A stretch of DNA of 64,000 nt. It comes from JAAUTT01 sp963846585. GTDB lineage: Bacteria > Bacteroidota > Bacteroidia > Bacteroidales > JAAUTT01. This document shows positions 1-7,619 of the stretch, in pieces; positions within the stretch are counted from its first letter, which is position 1; every line of letters begins with the position of its first letter. The DNA is taken from assembly GCA_963846585.1 (NCBI GenBank), contig CAWJWO010000015.1:248001-312000 (forward strand), read 5' to 3'. The position numbers and the translations under genes were made by a program. The notes beneath the pieces are model-generated. The model saw only the letters and a program-made list of their open reading frames with translations. It did not search any database and was not told where the DNA came from.

Positions 1-224
1 TCATTTTCAATTCGAGATATGTATGTCTTAGTTGTCCCACACTTGATAGCGAGCTGTTCCTGGGTCATTCCCTGCTCTTTACGAAGTTCTTGAAGCATGA
101 CGCCAATTTTGAAAGCATCGAATCCTTCTTCAAATTCTTCTCTCTCTTTAGTTCCTCTTTTGCCGTATTGTTTATCCAAATGGTCAACAAATGACGTTAA
201 ATTATTATTTGTCTGCTTTTTCAT
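1..224 (-). CDS. HigA/XRE-type antitoxin, C-terminus beyond the window
   Basis: The visible 74 residues start with MKKQTNNNLTSFVDHL and end in the middle of a helix-turn-helix domain (QEQLAIKCGTTKTYISRIEN). This is the XRE/Cro fold used by HigA-type antitoxins to bind both operator DNA and the toxin. Its start codon (222-224) lies inside the 3' end of the upstream toxin gene, a 20-nt overlap in the same direction. That toxin-first order is usual for HigBA systems. The 3' end of the gene is cut off by the window edge. Function is inferred from the HTH and from the neighbour. Confidence 0.8.
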   Translation of the reverse strand, partial: MKKQTNNNLTSFVDHLDKQYGKRGTKEREEFEEGFDAFKIGVMLQELRKEQGMTQEQLAIKCGTTKTYISRIEN

Positions 225-558
225 CGAAATATTGTTTTTTAAATTTTTCAGCTAATTCAATCTCATTTTTAGGTGTCTTCTGCGATTTTTTCTGAAATCC
301 GTTAAGCAATATTATAAGCTGACCTTTATCAAAAAAGCTAAAAACTCTGTAAATATCACTACCTACTTCAACTCTAATCTCATAAAGACCAGTTGTGCCT
401 TCCATATGCTTGAAATACTTAACAGGAATTCGATCTACCGTTGCTATTAATTTCAAAGTCCAGTTGAATTTTCTTCGAACATCAGGCTTTAATGTTTCAA
501 AGAAGTCCAAATAATAACTTCTATAATAATAGATGTCCCTGATAAATTTTTCAATCAT
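205..558 (-). CDS. RelE/HigB-like toxin (Gp49 family)
   Basis: A 117-residue protein with the layout of phage-derived Gp49/HigB-like mRNA interferases: an N-terminal helix, then a beta-sheet core with GTTGLYEIRVEVGSDIYRVF and a hydrophobic strand ending LLNGFQKKSQKTP. The Gly-Leu-Tyr-Glu-Ile-Arg and Lys-rich strand-turn is the family signature. Such toxins cleave ribosome-bound mRNA until neutralised by the antitoxin. It is followed with a 20-nt overlap by the XRE antitoxin, so the two form one operon. Family assignment is strong; target specificity cannot be read from sequence. Confidence 0.85.
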   Translation of the reverse strand: MIEKFIRDIYYYRSYYLDFFETLKPDVRRKFNWTLKLIATVDRIPVKYFKHMEGTTGLYEIRVEVGSDIYRVFSFFDKGQLIILLNGFQKKSQKTPKNEIELAEKFKKQYFDEKADK

Positions 559-637
559 GCTACAAAGTTAGCTAATTAGGTAACAAAATCAAAATACACT
601 GAAATTTTCCACGGAGAATTGTCTTTTTTTGGCATTA

Positions 638-771
638 GCGCTAACATTGGCGGTATGAAACGTTGGGGAAACCTTGGAAGCGAAACTATCCACCGTTACT
701 GAACTTGCCAGTGAGCGAAAAGCTTGATATACCACTTAAACCCCAATGTTTTATGACCGCTTGTTAGTGGC
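638..771. repeat. 134-bp stem-loop element with imperfect 31-bp inverted ends (attC-like or MITE-like)
   Basis: The ends at 638-668 and 741-771 are imperfect inverted repeats. Both read G(C)nCTAAC...GCGGT...AAAC(A/G)TTGGGG when taken from outside in, with a few mismatches and an unpaired base. The element lies between two toxin-antitoxin modules, and its right end supplies the last codons and stop of the small gene at 764-916. Size, CTAAC/GTTAG outer boxes and imperfect pairing resemble an integron attC site. A non-autonomous insertion element would look similar. No integrase gene is seen. Confidence 0.55.
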
Positions 772-916
772 TGGCCATTATTCTTTCATAATCAGTTCGT
801 CCTTTTTTTATGTAATCCAAAATTTGCTCAGGACTCATATTTTTAATATCTGTGTTTACTTTATCTCTAATATCACGCATCATTTTAACGCAATCAAATT
901 TTTTCTCAGTTTTCAT
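764..916 (-). CDS. small antitoxin-like protein paired with a PIN toxin
   Basis: A 50-residue frame starting MKTEKKFDCVKMMRDIRDKV and ending DYERIMASH. It is basic and predicted helical. It starts at 916, overlapping the stop of the PIN-domain gene (906-908) in the same direction, which is typical of translationally coupled toxin-antitoxin partners. I infer that it is the PIN protein's antitoxin, encoded downstream of its toxin. The final Ser-His-stop codons come from the right arm of the stem-loop element at 638-771, so the native C-terminus may have been different. Confidence 0.6.
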   Translation of the reverse strand: MKTEKKFDCVKMMRDIRDKVNTDIKNMSPEQILDYIKKGRTDYERIMASH

Positions 917-1354
917 AATTTATCAAATCTTTAGGTGAACGAATCTCTAAGGTTGAATATCCATTCCTTAGATTTATTGGATTATAACCTCTAATCCGTA
1001 TAACATTGACTATGTGTTTAAAATTCCAACTAATCAATAAGTCAAGTTTGTAAATTGTCGCTGTCGCAATGTGGATACAATCATCCAAACTTGTCTGTCC
1101 AACAACCCTTTCGTTTATATAATTTGTTGCTAAATCAATGGATTCTTGAGTTACAGCAATTACCTCAAAATCAATCTTCAAATCTCTCAACAAGGTTCTA
1201 ACTCGTTCTGGTGCATTAACCAATTCTCTCTCCGTTAAATCAGAAATTACAAGCTTAAAATCTCGTCAAAAAGCAACTTGGTGTCAACATTGAATTCATC
1301 ATCAAAATATCCGCCAAGTATTGAAGTATCAATATATATCCGAAGTTTTTTCAT
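906..1354 (-). pseudogene. PIN-domain (VapC-like) toxin, frameshifted
   Basis: Two frames together make one PIN ribonuclease. The first begins at 1354 (MKKLRIYIDTSILGGYFDDEF, with the first catalytic Asp in IDTS) and stops after about 35 residues at TAA. The second continues as LVISDLTERELVNAPERVR and holds the later acidic residues (SLDDCIHIATATI). The join needs a one-base change near 1258-1266. As read, no full-length toxin can be made. This could be genuine inactivation or a sequence error. The downstream 50-residue partner remains intact. Confidence 0.75.
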
Positions 1355-1841
1355 TATTCAAATTTTATCCTCAAAGATAAGACTTTTTAGGCAGAAACTT
1401 GCTCGGAGCGGTTCCTTGGCTTGCCACTAACTTACTTATACCCGCCATGGCATGGCGGGTTAACAACCATTTTACCGGAGATAACCGCCATAATGTGGCG
1501 TTTATTTTTTTATCAATAATACTAAATAATATCATAATAAATCAAAAGGTGAAGTAATTTTTTGAATGCTTTTGGTACTTACATGAGTATAAATCTCGGT
1601 TGTCTTGCTACTGCTACGGGTAAAGGGTTACTGATATTTTAGGTTAATTTCCTGTTAGCATTTTCAAATTTAACTGACGAACTATATAAATAAAATTAAG
1701 GAATAGTTATACTAAAGTGACAAACCTACGCACTTATTTATTTCCTTGTCCCTTTTTTGCAGGTCATTTAATGTAAATTTTTCTTCAGCAAATGAATACT
1801 GTATTAATTGTTAAGGGTTTACCTGGTAAACTATAGAAATT
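1355..1841. other. 487-bp intergenic stretch with hairpins, no gene recognised
   Basis: No protein-like frame was found. It holds a GC-rich near-palindrome at 1441-1459 (CCCGCCAT, three bases, ATGGCGGG) and a short hairpin at 1486-1500 followed by a T-rich run (possible weak terminator). A GCCACTAAC word at 1423-1431 is the inverted copy of GTTAGTGGC at 763-771, so the PIN module is bracketed by these boxes. Confidence 0.4.
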
Positions 1842-2072
1842 ATGGGAAGTACTTTTCTTGTATGGTTTATTGTTGGCTTGATTGTGTATTACTTTTATAA
1901 AAGAAGTCAAAATTCTACATCAACTAATAGAACTTCTCAAAATAGAAGAAAAAATAATTCTAATAAATGGTATAATAAGAATCATCAAAAAGAAAATTTA
2001 ACTTATAAAACTAAAGGGGACTTATTTGAAGTAACAACAATAAGAAAATTGCTAAAAATATTGTCAAAATGA
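1842..2072 (+). CDS. small membrane-anchored protein, possibly truncated
   Basis: A 76-residue frame with one N-terminal hydrophobic helix (residues 3-20: STFLVWFIVGLIVYYFYK), then an Asn/Lys/Ser-rich linker and a short C-terminus KGDLFEVTTIRKLLKILSK. A KGDLFE-type motif after a hydrophobic anchor and basic linker resembles the start of membrane-anchored nuclease-like proteins. If so, this copy would have lost its catalytic domain. No firm family was recognised. It sits alone between repeat-rich DNA and a TA operon. Confidence 0.4.
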   Translation: MGSTFLVWFIVGLIVYYFYKRSQNSTSTNRTSQNRRKNNSNKWYNKNHQKENLTYKTKGDLFEVTTIRKLLKILSK

Positions 2073-2127
2073 AGGATGTGTGATAGGCTAAATATCAACA
2101 AAACTAAACTTTTCCAATTGAATTTTA

Positions 2128-2135
2128 TATCTTTG
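2128..2135 (+). promoter_or_regulatory. -7 element (TATCTTTG) before the TA operon
   Basis: Matches the Bacteroidota -7 consensus TAnnTTTG and lies 16 bp before the antitoxin ATG at 2152, implying a very short leader. No clear -33 TTTG was found. Confidence 0.4.
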
Positions 2136-2151
2136 TATAAAGTATTAAGAT

Positions 2152-2394
2152 ATGAGCATTCAAACCAGAAAACTTGATTTAATTGAAGAATTTATTCATA
2201 TTAGTGATGAAAGTCTTATCTCTAAGCTTGAAACAGTTATCAAACAAGAGAAAATAAAATCTCATGTTAGGAATTTAAAACCTATGCCACTTAGCGAATT
2301 CCATAAAATGATCGATCAGGCAAAAAATGATAGTGATGCCGGCAGGGTTATTTCTCACCAGGACCTTAAAAAGAAGGTGAAAACATGGAAATAA
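2152..2394 (+). CDS. RelB/ParD-like antitoxin
   Basis: An 80-residue, largely helical, charged protein (LDLIEEFIHISDESLISKLETVIKQEKIK), followed by a flexible Lys-rich tail ending KKVKTWK. This is the usual form of Bacteroidota addiction-module antitoxins that wrap around a ParE/RelE toxin. Its last 10 bases overlap the start of the toxin gene, so the two are translationally coupled. It is identified by context and composition rather than by a conserved motif. Confidence 0.75.
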   Translation: MSIQTRKLDLIEEFIHISDESLISKLETVIKQEKIKSHVRNLKPMPLSEFHKMIDQAKNDSDAGRVISHQDLKKKVKTWK

Positions 2395-2693
2395 GAATTA
2401 AATGGTCAGACCTGTCGGAAAGACATCTCAAAGGCATATTTGATTTTTACTCATTTGAAGCAAGTCCGGAAATAGCAAAAAAAATAATCAATGGAATAAT
2501 TAAAAGAGTATCAATTCTTGAAACTAATCCGTTAGCAGGTCAAAGAGAAGAGCTCCTGAGTGATTACCCGGAAGATTTCAGATACCTGGTTGAAGGAAAT
2601 TACAAAATAATTTATTGGGAAAAGGAAAAAATTATAACAATTGCATCTGTCTTTGATTCCAGACAAAATCCGGGAAAAATTAAAATAATTTAA
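2385..2693 (+). CDS. ParE/RelE-family toxin
   Basis: A 102-residue protein with the ParE/RelE fold signature: an N-terminal strand (IRIKWSDLSERHL), two helices (IFDFYSFEASPEIAKKIINGII), then NPLAGQREELL, FRYLVEGNYKIIYW and a final strand IITIASVFDSRQNPGKI. The Arg-Tyr-Leu...Tyr-Lys-Ile-Ile-Tyr strand pair and the F-D-S-R-Q-N-P end are typical. ParE members poison gyrase and RelE members cleave mRNA, and sequence alone does not decide which. It overlaps its antitoxin by 10 bp, and a hairpin follows at 2699. Confidence 0.85.
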   Translation: MEIRIKWSDLSERHLKGIFDFYSFEASPEIAKKIINGIIKRVSILETNPLAGQREELLSDYPEDFRYLVEGNYKIIYWEKEKIITIASVFDSRQNPGKIKII

Positions 2694-2698
2694 ATTTT

Positions 2699-2738
2699 GT
2701 TTTGTCCCTTTTTGCAGTCGATCAAAAAAGGGACGAAA
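2699..2738. terminator. TTTTGTCCCTTTTTG-type palindrome after the TA operon
   Basis: The arms TTTTGTCCCTTTTTG and CAAAAAAGGGACGAAAA pair around a short spacer, starting 6 bp after the toxin stop. This is one of four related palindromes in the first 10 kb (others near 3640, 4040 and 9692). It is placed to act as a terminator, but its recurrence suggests a dispersed repeat. Confidence 0.5.
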
Positions 2739-2826
2739 AAAATCTATAGCCGTGGAAACGCGTTCCGCCTCCTACCTTCTACGTAGCTCAGGCACACGTC
2801 GGCTTCACTTGGACGGCCCGCGGCTG

Positions 2827-2856
2827 ATAAGGTATTTTTGTTAATGCTTCGCATCC
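2827..2856 (+). repeat. left arm of a 30-bp inverted repeat pair
   Basis: Reads ATAAGGTATTTTTG...GCATCC. Its reverse complement recurs at 3524-3553 with one mismatch. Together they bracket a ~670-bp block holding one membrane-protein gene. A GC-rich, non-coding patch (2750-2826) lies just outside. Confidence 0.75.
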
Positions 2857-3024
2857 TCTTAATATAAGGTTTTGTAAATTTTAAAAATAAATTCAGGAAT
2901 GAGCTGAATAAATATAAAATTAATTTGCTTAAAATTCCTTCAAAATTTTGCAAATGTGAAGTTATGAACATTTATTATAATTGATATATTTTTAATAAAT
3001 TTGGTTAAACTAAACTTAACTCAA

Positions 3025-3360
3025 ATGAAATCTTTAAAACCAACAAAAGCTACAGGAATAAATGCACTAAGAATTTTAGCCTGGTTATTTTTAATAGTAG
3101 GTACTTTTATGGGCGGTTTAATAATATTAAATAATTATAGCCTAACTTCAGATAATCCTATTCATAACAATAATTATTTATTATCAGGGATTAGTAATTC
3201 ATTTGGAATAGCAGAAATTATTTCAGGTATTACATTATGGGCATTATTCCTGGTAATTTGTGGAATTGCAGAATCATTAATTGCTATTAAAAAGAAAATG
3301 ACCGAAATACCTGAAAATAAATCTGATTCTAAAGAACAAAATTCAATAGAAAAAAACTAA
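3025..3360 (+). CDS. small two-helix membrane protein
   Basis: A 111-residue protein. The ATG at 3025 (MKSLKPTKATGINALRIL) is chosen over an in-frame TTG at 3001. It has two hydrophobic helices, roughly residues 14-38 (LAWLFLIVGTFMGGLIIL) and 66-85 (ITLWALFLVICGIAESLI), and a charged Lys/Glu tail. No family was recognised. It is the only gene between the 30-bp inverted repeats at 2827 and 3524, so it may have moved with that block. Confidence 0.55.
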   Translation: MKSLKPTKATGINALRILAWLFLIVGTFMGGLIILNNYSLTSDNPIHNNNYLLSGISNSFGIAEIISGITLWALFLVICGIAESLIAIKKKMTEIPENKSDSKEQNSIEKN

Positions 3361-3523
3361 CCAATTATTTTTGTAGCTAATATTCATTATTTTTTAAATA
3401 TAACAAATTCAATTATCTTATAATTAGAGTAATATAAAAATTATTTTAATTTATTAATATTAATTTATGGGTATTAACCTTTGCAATTAATTATTTTAAA
3501 ATTAGCACCAAATTTTATTAGTT

Positions 3524-3553
3524 GGATGCGAAGCATTAACTAAAATACCTTAT
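3524..3553 (-). repeat. right arm of the 30-bp inverted repeat pair
   Basis: GGATGCGAAGCATTAAC plus TAAAATACCTTAT, the inverted partner of 2827-2856 (29 of 30 positions pair). It is followed by nested hairpins at 3554-3609. Confidence 0.75.
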
Positions 3554-3682
3554 TAGCAGGGCGTTGTCCGTAGGGTCAGCCTTTATGGCTGACCTATTTC
3601 TACCTGCTAAAGGTTTGGTACATGAGCGAAGTCGAAGGTTTTTTGGTTACTTTTCGCATCGACTGGCAAAAAGTGACAAAAC
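3554..3682. repeat. nested hairpins in a 422-bp gene-free stretch (3361-3782)
   Basis: An outer stem TTAGCAGG/CCTGCTAA (3553-3560, 3603-3610) encloses GGTCAGCC-TTTAT-GGCTGACC (3574-3594). Further on, 3640-3682 holds a TTTTGGTTACTTTTCGC/GGCAAAAAGTGACAAAA palindrome of the same family as at 2699, 4040 and 9692. No coding frame was seen in 3361-3782. Confidence 0.5.
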
Positions 3683-3782
3683 AATTAATAGGATTAGGAT
3701 ATCATCCTAATCAAAACAGTTTAAAGAATAGGGGAACTTATATTATACCATAAAGTATATAATTTTAATTCAATTAAATGGG

Positions 3783-3974
3783 ATGTTGTGCAAATTCATT
3801 TTATATTGCTTAAGTTACCACCAGGTATTAAAAAATTGCCTGTCCAGGGCAAATAAAATGATTGATTTAGCTGACATATTGATTGGAGCAACAGCCATGA
3901 CTCACAATATCCCAATTGCAACACTCAATGTTAAACATTTTGACAGGATTAAAGGATTGGAAATCATAAAATAA
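3783..3974 (+). pseudogene. C-terminal remnant of a PIN-domain (VapC) toxin
   Basis: Only the last ~40 residues of a PIN domain are recognisable: MIDLADILIGATAMTHNIPI, then ATLNVKHFDRIKGLEII. This is the typical C-terminal strand-helix-strand of FitB-like VapC toxins, including the conserved D-x-x-I-G-A-T and N-x-K-H-F segments. The N-terminal catalytic Asp motif is absent, and no antitoxin lies upstream. The upstream part of the frame does not look protein-like. It is a decayed toxin. Confidence 0.6.
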
Positions 3975-4039
3975 TAATGCAGTGCACAAACATTTGTTAA
4001 TAGTTATTACTAAATTGACAAAACTCTGACATCATAAAT

Positions 4040-4082
4040 TTGTTTTGTTACTTTTTGCCAGACAGTGCAAAAAGAGACAAAT
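4040..4082. repeat. TTTTGTTACTTTTTGC-type palindrome within a gene-free stretch (3975-4298)
   Basis: The arms TTGTTTTGTTACTTTTTGC and GCAAAAAGAGACAAAT pair around a short loop. Third member of the dispersed palindrome family. A frame crossing it (4045-4236) has no protein character. Nothing else is recognisable between 3975 and the promoter at 4268. Confidence 0.5.
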
Positions 4083-4267
4083 ATTTTGGTTTTTTCGGAC
4101 CTATTCATTAAAAACATCCTTATTTATTATCTATTTGTTCTTGAACCAACAGGATATAACGCATTTTTTTGAAATCGAACCATTGCTGTCTGTACCGGCA
4201 AAGCTAAAAGACAAATTTGCCGTAAAAATGCCGTAATACAGACGTAACATAATAAAGCCTATAGGTA

Positions 4268-4275
4268 TATCTTTG
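4268..4275 (+). promoter_or_regulatory. -7 element (TATCTTTG) before the XRE regulator
   Basis: A TAnnTTTG match 23 bp upstream of the ATG at 4299. The -33 region is weak. Confidence 0.35.
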
Positions 4276-4298
4276 CTTAAAATTTTACTAAAACAATT

Positions 4299-4898
4299 AT
4301 GGGAAATGTAATTTTAGGTAAAAGAGTTAAAGAACTCAGAGTGTTGAATGGTTTTTCACAGGAATATCTAGCTGATGTATCAAAACTTAATTTAAGGACA
4401 ATTCAAAGGATTGAAAGCGGAACAACAATTCCACGTGGCGATACATTATCGAGATTAGCATTAGCATTGAAGGTAAGACCGGATGAACTGTTGGAATGGT
4501 CATTGCAAGAGGATAAAGGACAGCTTTTATTAATAAACCTTTCAGGATTGTTTGTTATTTTAAATCCAATTATGGGAATTATTATTCCTCTTGTTATTTG
4601 GATCACAAAGAAAGATAAAGTTTTACATGCCGATGAAACAGGGAAAAAATTATTAAATTTTCAAATATCATGGCTATTGATACTTTGTCTGGCTTTTATT
4701 CTGGTTATTTTATATTTAGTGCTTTTTCAAAAAATGGATTCGAGAGGAACTATAAATTCTCCATTAGCAGCATCATGTTCTTTTTTTATTCTTGGCTTTT
4801 ACTATACATACAGCATTATAATAATAGTTAGGAATTCCAAAAGAATAAAAAAGAACATGCTTGTTAAGTACAAGCTATCATTTAAATTTATTAAATAA
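4299..4898 (+). CDS. XRE regulator with a membrane-spanning C-terminus
   Basis: A 199-residue protein. Residues 1-65 form a canonical XRE helix-turn-helix (LGKRVKELRVLNGFSQEYLA, then LNLRTIQRIESGTTIPRGDTL). The remainder carries about four hydrophobic helices (LLLINLSGLFVILNPIMGII, WLLILCLAFILVILYLVLF and others), as in DUF4870-type membrane proteins. This HTH-plus-membrane layout is common in Bacteroidota. It suggests a membrane-tethered regulator that couples an envelope signal to transcription. The exported S41 peptidase follows 71 bp downstream in the same direction and may be a target or partner. Confidence 0.75.
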   Translation: MGNVILGKRVKELRVLNGFSQEYLADVSKLNLRTIQRIESGTTIPRGDTLSRLALALKVRPDELLEWSLQEDKGQLLLINLSGLFVILNPIMGIIIPLVIWITKKDKVLHADETGKKLLNFQISWLLILCLAFILVILYLVLFQKMDSRGTINSPLAASCSFFILGFYYTYSIIIIVRNSKRIKKNMLVKYKLSFKFIK

Positions 4899-4969
4899 CC
4901 ATTAAATTTCTGCGGAGAAGCTAAAATTGCTTTTCCTTTTATTTCAAATATTAATTAATACTCATAAAC

Positions 4970-6424
4970 ATGAAAAGCAAATGTGCTAGTCTATTATTGG
5001 CTTTGTTATACAGTTTGTATTCTTTTGCACAAAACCAAACAAAATTTAGTCCCCAATCTGTTAAAGAAGATTTAAAATTTCTTTATGAGACATTGGATAA
5101 ATCACATTATAATTTATATGCTAATACTCCGAAAGAAACATTTGACAAAGAATATGAAAGTATTATGAATTCTATTAAGGATTCACTTACAAAACTCCAA
5201 ATAAACAGGCTGTTTCTTCCATTTGTCTCCCTTTCCAAGGAGGGACACTGTTCTTTGGAATTACCTTTTGAAGAATATTATACTAACTACATTAGAAGTG
5301 GAGGGACTTTATTCCCATTTAACGTGTATTTCAAGGATAATCGGCTTTTTATCCTTGATAACTTTTCTGTCGACACTTCAATTCTACCCGGGGATGAAAT
5401 AGTATCGATAAACGGAAAACTTATAAATGAGATTATGAAAGGAATATACAAATCACTTGGCGGTGAAAATGATTATACCAAAAATATTATGATTGAAGCA
5501 ATATCATTTCCCCGCATTTTCTGGATGATAAATGGTGAAGACAAAAACTACAATGTATGTATTAAAAAACACAACTGGGGGGAAATAAATGATAATATAT
5601 CATCGATTCAAAGTTGGGAGTTTGAAGGGAAAATGGCTAAAAAGAAACCCTTGCCTTTCATGAATCAGTCAAGGACTTTTCAGTATATAAATGATATTGC
5701 CTATTTGAGGCCGGGAACATTTTATAATGCCCCAAAATACGAAGCCACTCAAATAAAAATAAATAGCGATATGTTTGATAGTAAAGAATTCATCCATTTT
5801 CTGGATTCGAGTTTTACCGTAATTCATAACAAACATACACAAGTGTTAATTATCGATTTACGCGGAAACCCGGGCGGAACAGCTACTTTTAGCAACCCAA
5901 TGGTTGCCTTTTTTGCTAATGAGCCTTTTACAATCGGCTCAAAGTTTCTTGTAAGAACAAGTGAGATTAGTAAAAATTTTTGGAAGGACATGAATGAAAC
6001 TTATCCACTTTTTATTGATATCAAAAAAGAGATAATGTCGAAAGAAAACGGCAGCCGGTTTGAGATCTCAACATCTAAATATAAGTATCAACCTCGCACA
6101 GATTCTTTAAAATTTAAAGGCAGGGTTTATGTTTTAATAAATCGTTTTAGTGGTTCCCAGGCAATTGAAGTTCCGGCAATGATAAAGTATTACGGATTTG
6201 GAAAATTAATAGGTGAACGAACTTCACCAATGATGTCAGCTAATGGAAGACAATTCAGACTACCAAATACTCAATTAACAGTTACTTTCCCGGAAGCATA
6301 CTATGGAGATAACTTAATGTCAAATGGAGTTATTCCAGACTACTTAATAAACGATGATTTATTGACTGAAAAAGATGAGATATTGGACTTTACATTAAAT
6401 TTGATAAAAAAAGAGAATAAGTAA
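4970..6424 (+). CDS. exported S41-family peptidase-like protein
   Basis: A 484-residue protein with a signal peptide (MKSKCASLLLALLYSLYSFAQ, cleavage after about residue 21). An N-terminal helical region (FLYETLDKSHYNLYAN) precedes a PDZ-like part (FSVDTSILPGDEIVSINGKL) and the S41 core. The core holds LIIDLRGNPGG, VYVLINRFSGSQAIEVPAMI (candidate nucleophile Ser in FSGSQ) and a C-terminal TVTFPEAYYG...GVIPDY. This matches tail-specific/C-terminal-processing-like proteases of Bacteroidota. The substrate is unknown. It probably acts in the periplasm or is lipid-associated. Confidence 0.85.
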   Translation: MKSKCASLLLALLYSLYSFAQNQTKFSPQSVKEDLKFLYETLDKSHYNLYANTPKETFDKEYESIMNSIKDSLTKLQINRLFLPFVSLSKEGHCSLELPFEEYYTNYIRSGGTLFPFNVYFKDNRLFILDNFSVDTSILPGDEIVSINGKLINEIMKGIYKSLGGENDYTKNIMIEAISFPRIFWMINGEDKNYNVCIKKHNWGEINDNISSIQSWEFEGKMAKKKPLPFMNQSRTFQYINDIAYLRPGTFYNAPKYEATQIKINSDMFDSKEFIHFLDSSFTVIHNKHTQVLIIDLRGNPGGTATFSNPMVAFFANEPFTIGSKFLVRTSEISKNFWKDMNETYPLFIDIKKEIMSKENGSRFEISTSKYKYQPRTDSLKFKGRVYVLINRFSGSQAIEVPAMIKYYGFGKLIGERTSPMMSANGRQFRLPNTQLTVTFPEAYYGDNLMSNGVIPDYLINDDLLTEKDEILDFTLNLIKKENK

Positions 6425-6457
6425 AAAGATATTTGAAAATAGACAAAACTATATGTT

Positions 6458-7054
6458 ATGAAAAAAGTTTTATTATTTTTAGCGCAAGGATTTGAAGAGT
6501 ATGAAGCGAGTGTATTTACTGATGTAATTGGTTGGAGCAGGGCATATGGTAATATACCTGTAGATTTAGTTACAACAGGATTAAGAAATGAGATTAAATG
6601 TACATGGAATTTTACTGTAATACCAGAATTGGATTTCGAAGACGTAAATGTCAATAATTACGATGCACTTGCTATACCTGGCGGATTTGAAAAATCTGGA
6701 TTTTATGAGGATGCATATAATGAAAGGTTTTTAGATTTGATACGTCAATTTGATAAACAAAACAAAATGATTGCCTCCGTTTGTGTTGCAGCACTTCCAA
6801 TTGCAAAATCCGGTGTATTAAAAGATCGTAAAGCAACAACTTATGATTTATTGGATGGACTTAGAAGAAAGCAAATCGCTGACTTTGGAGCAATAGTGGT
6901 TGATGAAAAGATTGTAATTGACAAAAATATTATAACATCAACTGGACCAGCAACTGCAATAGAGGTTTCTTTTAAATTATTAGAGTTGTTGACTGATAAG
7001 GAAAACGTAAATATAGTTAAAAAGTATATGAGATTTGACGTAACCAACCGATGA
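6458..7054 (+). CDS. DJ-1/PfpI family protein
   Basis: A 198-residue DJ-1-superfamily protein: KKVLLFLAQGFEEYEAS (the conserved Glu near the N-terminus), DALAIPGGFEKSGFYED, the nucleophile elbow IASVCVAALPIAKSGVL with the catalytic Cys, and ITSTGPATAIEVSFKLLELL. Family members act as protein/nucleotide deglycases, chaperones or glyoxalase III-like enzymes. The Cys-elbow and early Glu support a catalytic member. It starts 33 bp after the S41 gene and may be co-transcribed with it. Confidence 0.9.
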   Translation: MKKVLLFLAQGFEEYEASVFTDVIGWSRAYGNIPVDLVTTGLRNEIKCTWNFTVIPELDFEDVNVNNYDALAIPGGFEKSGFYEDAYNERFLDLIRQFDKQNKMIASVCVAALPIAKSGVLKDRKATTYDLLDGLRRKQIADFGAIVVDEKIVIDKNIITSTGPATAIEVSFKLLELLTDKENVNIVKKYMRFDVTNR

Positions 7055-7137
7055 TGTGTATATCCGGATGATTACATTTTATTTACAATGAATTCCGAAA
7101 ATCAAATGTGTGAATAGTTGATAACTTATCATTATAA

Positions 7138-7560
7138 TTATCATACATAATTGAGGAGAAAGGTTATTTATGTTTTCCTGTTCCTTCGTCTGATCCATAC
7201 GAATATTGGGATTCGGAGAAAAGACATGGCAGAGGTACTATTTCTCTCAAACATTCGGTTCTACTAGCCGGTTTGGGAAATATAGGCAAAAATACATTAT
7301 TGATAAATATAAAATATGGGAACAGGCTATGGTTGGGTGGCGTAATAACCAATGCAGATATCGAACCTGATGCTTTGACTAAAAGTTATTGCCCTAAAAA
7401 TTGTCATATATGTATTGATTCATGCCCACAATCTGCCTTAAATGAAATAACTATAGATCAAAAAAAATGCCGGGAGATTTGTTTTAGTTCAACAGAAGGT
7501 GGAGGATGGTTGTTATCATGTAATTTTTGCAGGATTAGTTGTCCATATTCAAAAATATAA
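7138..7560 (+). pseudogene. 5'-truncated epoxyqueuosine-reductase-like Fe-S protein
   Basis: The frame is open from a stop at 7135-7137 and reads LSYIIEEKGYLCFPVPSSDP, then HGRGTISLKHSVLLAGLGNIGKN, CPKNCHICIDSCPQSAL and CREICFSSTEGGGWLLSCNFCRISCPYSKI. These are the C-terminal half of QueG-like corrinoid/4Fe-4S reductases, with ferredoxin-type CxxxCxxCxxxCP clusters. The N-terminal ~120-150 residues are missing and there is no ATG before the conserved region. The first possible start (TTG 7273) would remove still more. It is most likely a remnant. Confidence 0.7.
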
Positions 7561-7619
7561 AATTTTTAATTTAATAAATGAAGTTAACTTTTTAATATTC
7601 ACGCATCTATATTAATAAG

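Noticed and set aside
746..934. 62-residue plus-strand frame
   Set aside because: It is antisense to the 50-residue TA partner gene, whose overlap with the PIN gene is better supported.
1..2700. A full chromosomal integron
   Set aside because: Only one attC-like element is seen, no integrase is in the window, and the TA genes are not all in one orientation; kept only as a hypothesis.
2744..2971. 75-residue minus-strand frame
   Set aside because: It runs through the GC-rich patch and the left 30-bp repeat, and has no protein-like pattern or neighbour support.
4045..4236. 63-residue frame with a hydrophobic stretch
   Set aside because: It begins inside a palindromic repeat, and no domain or leader is recognisable.
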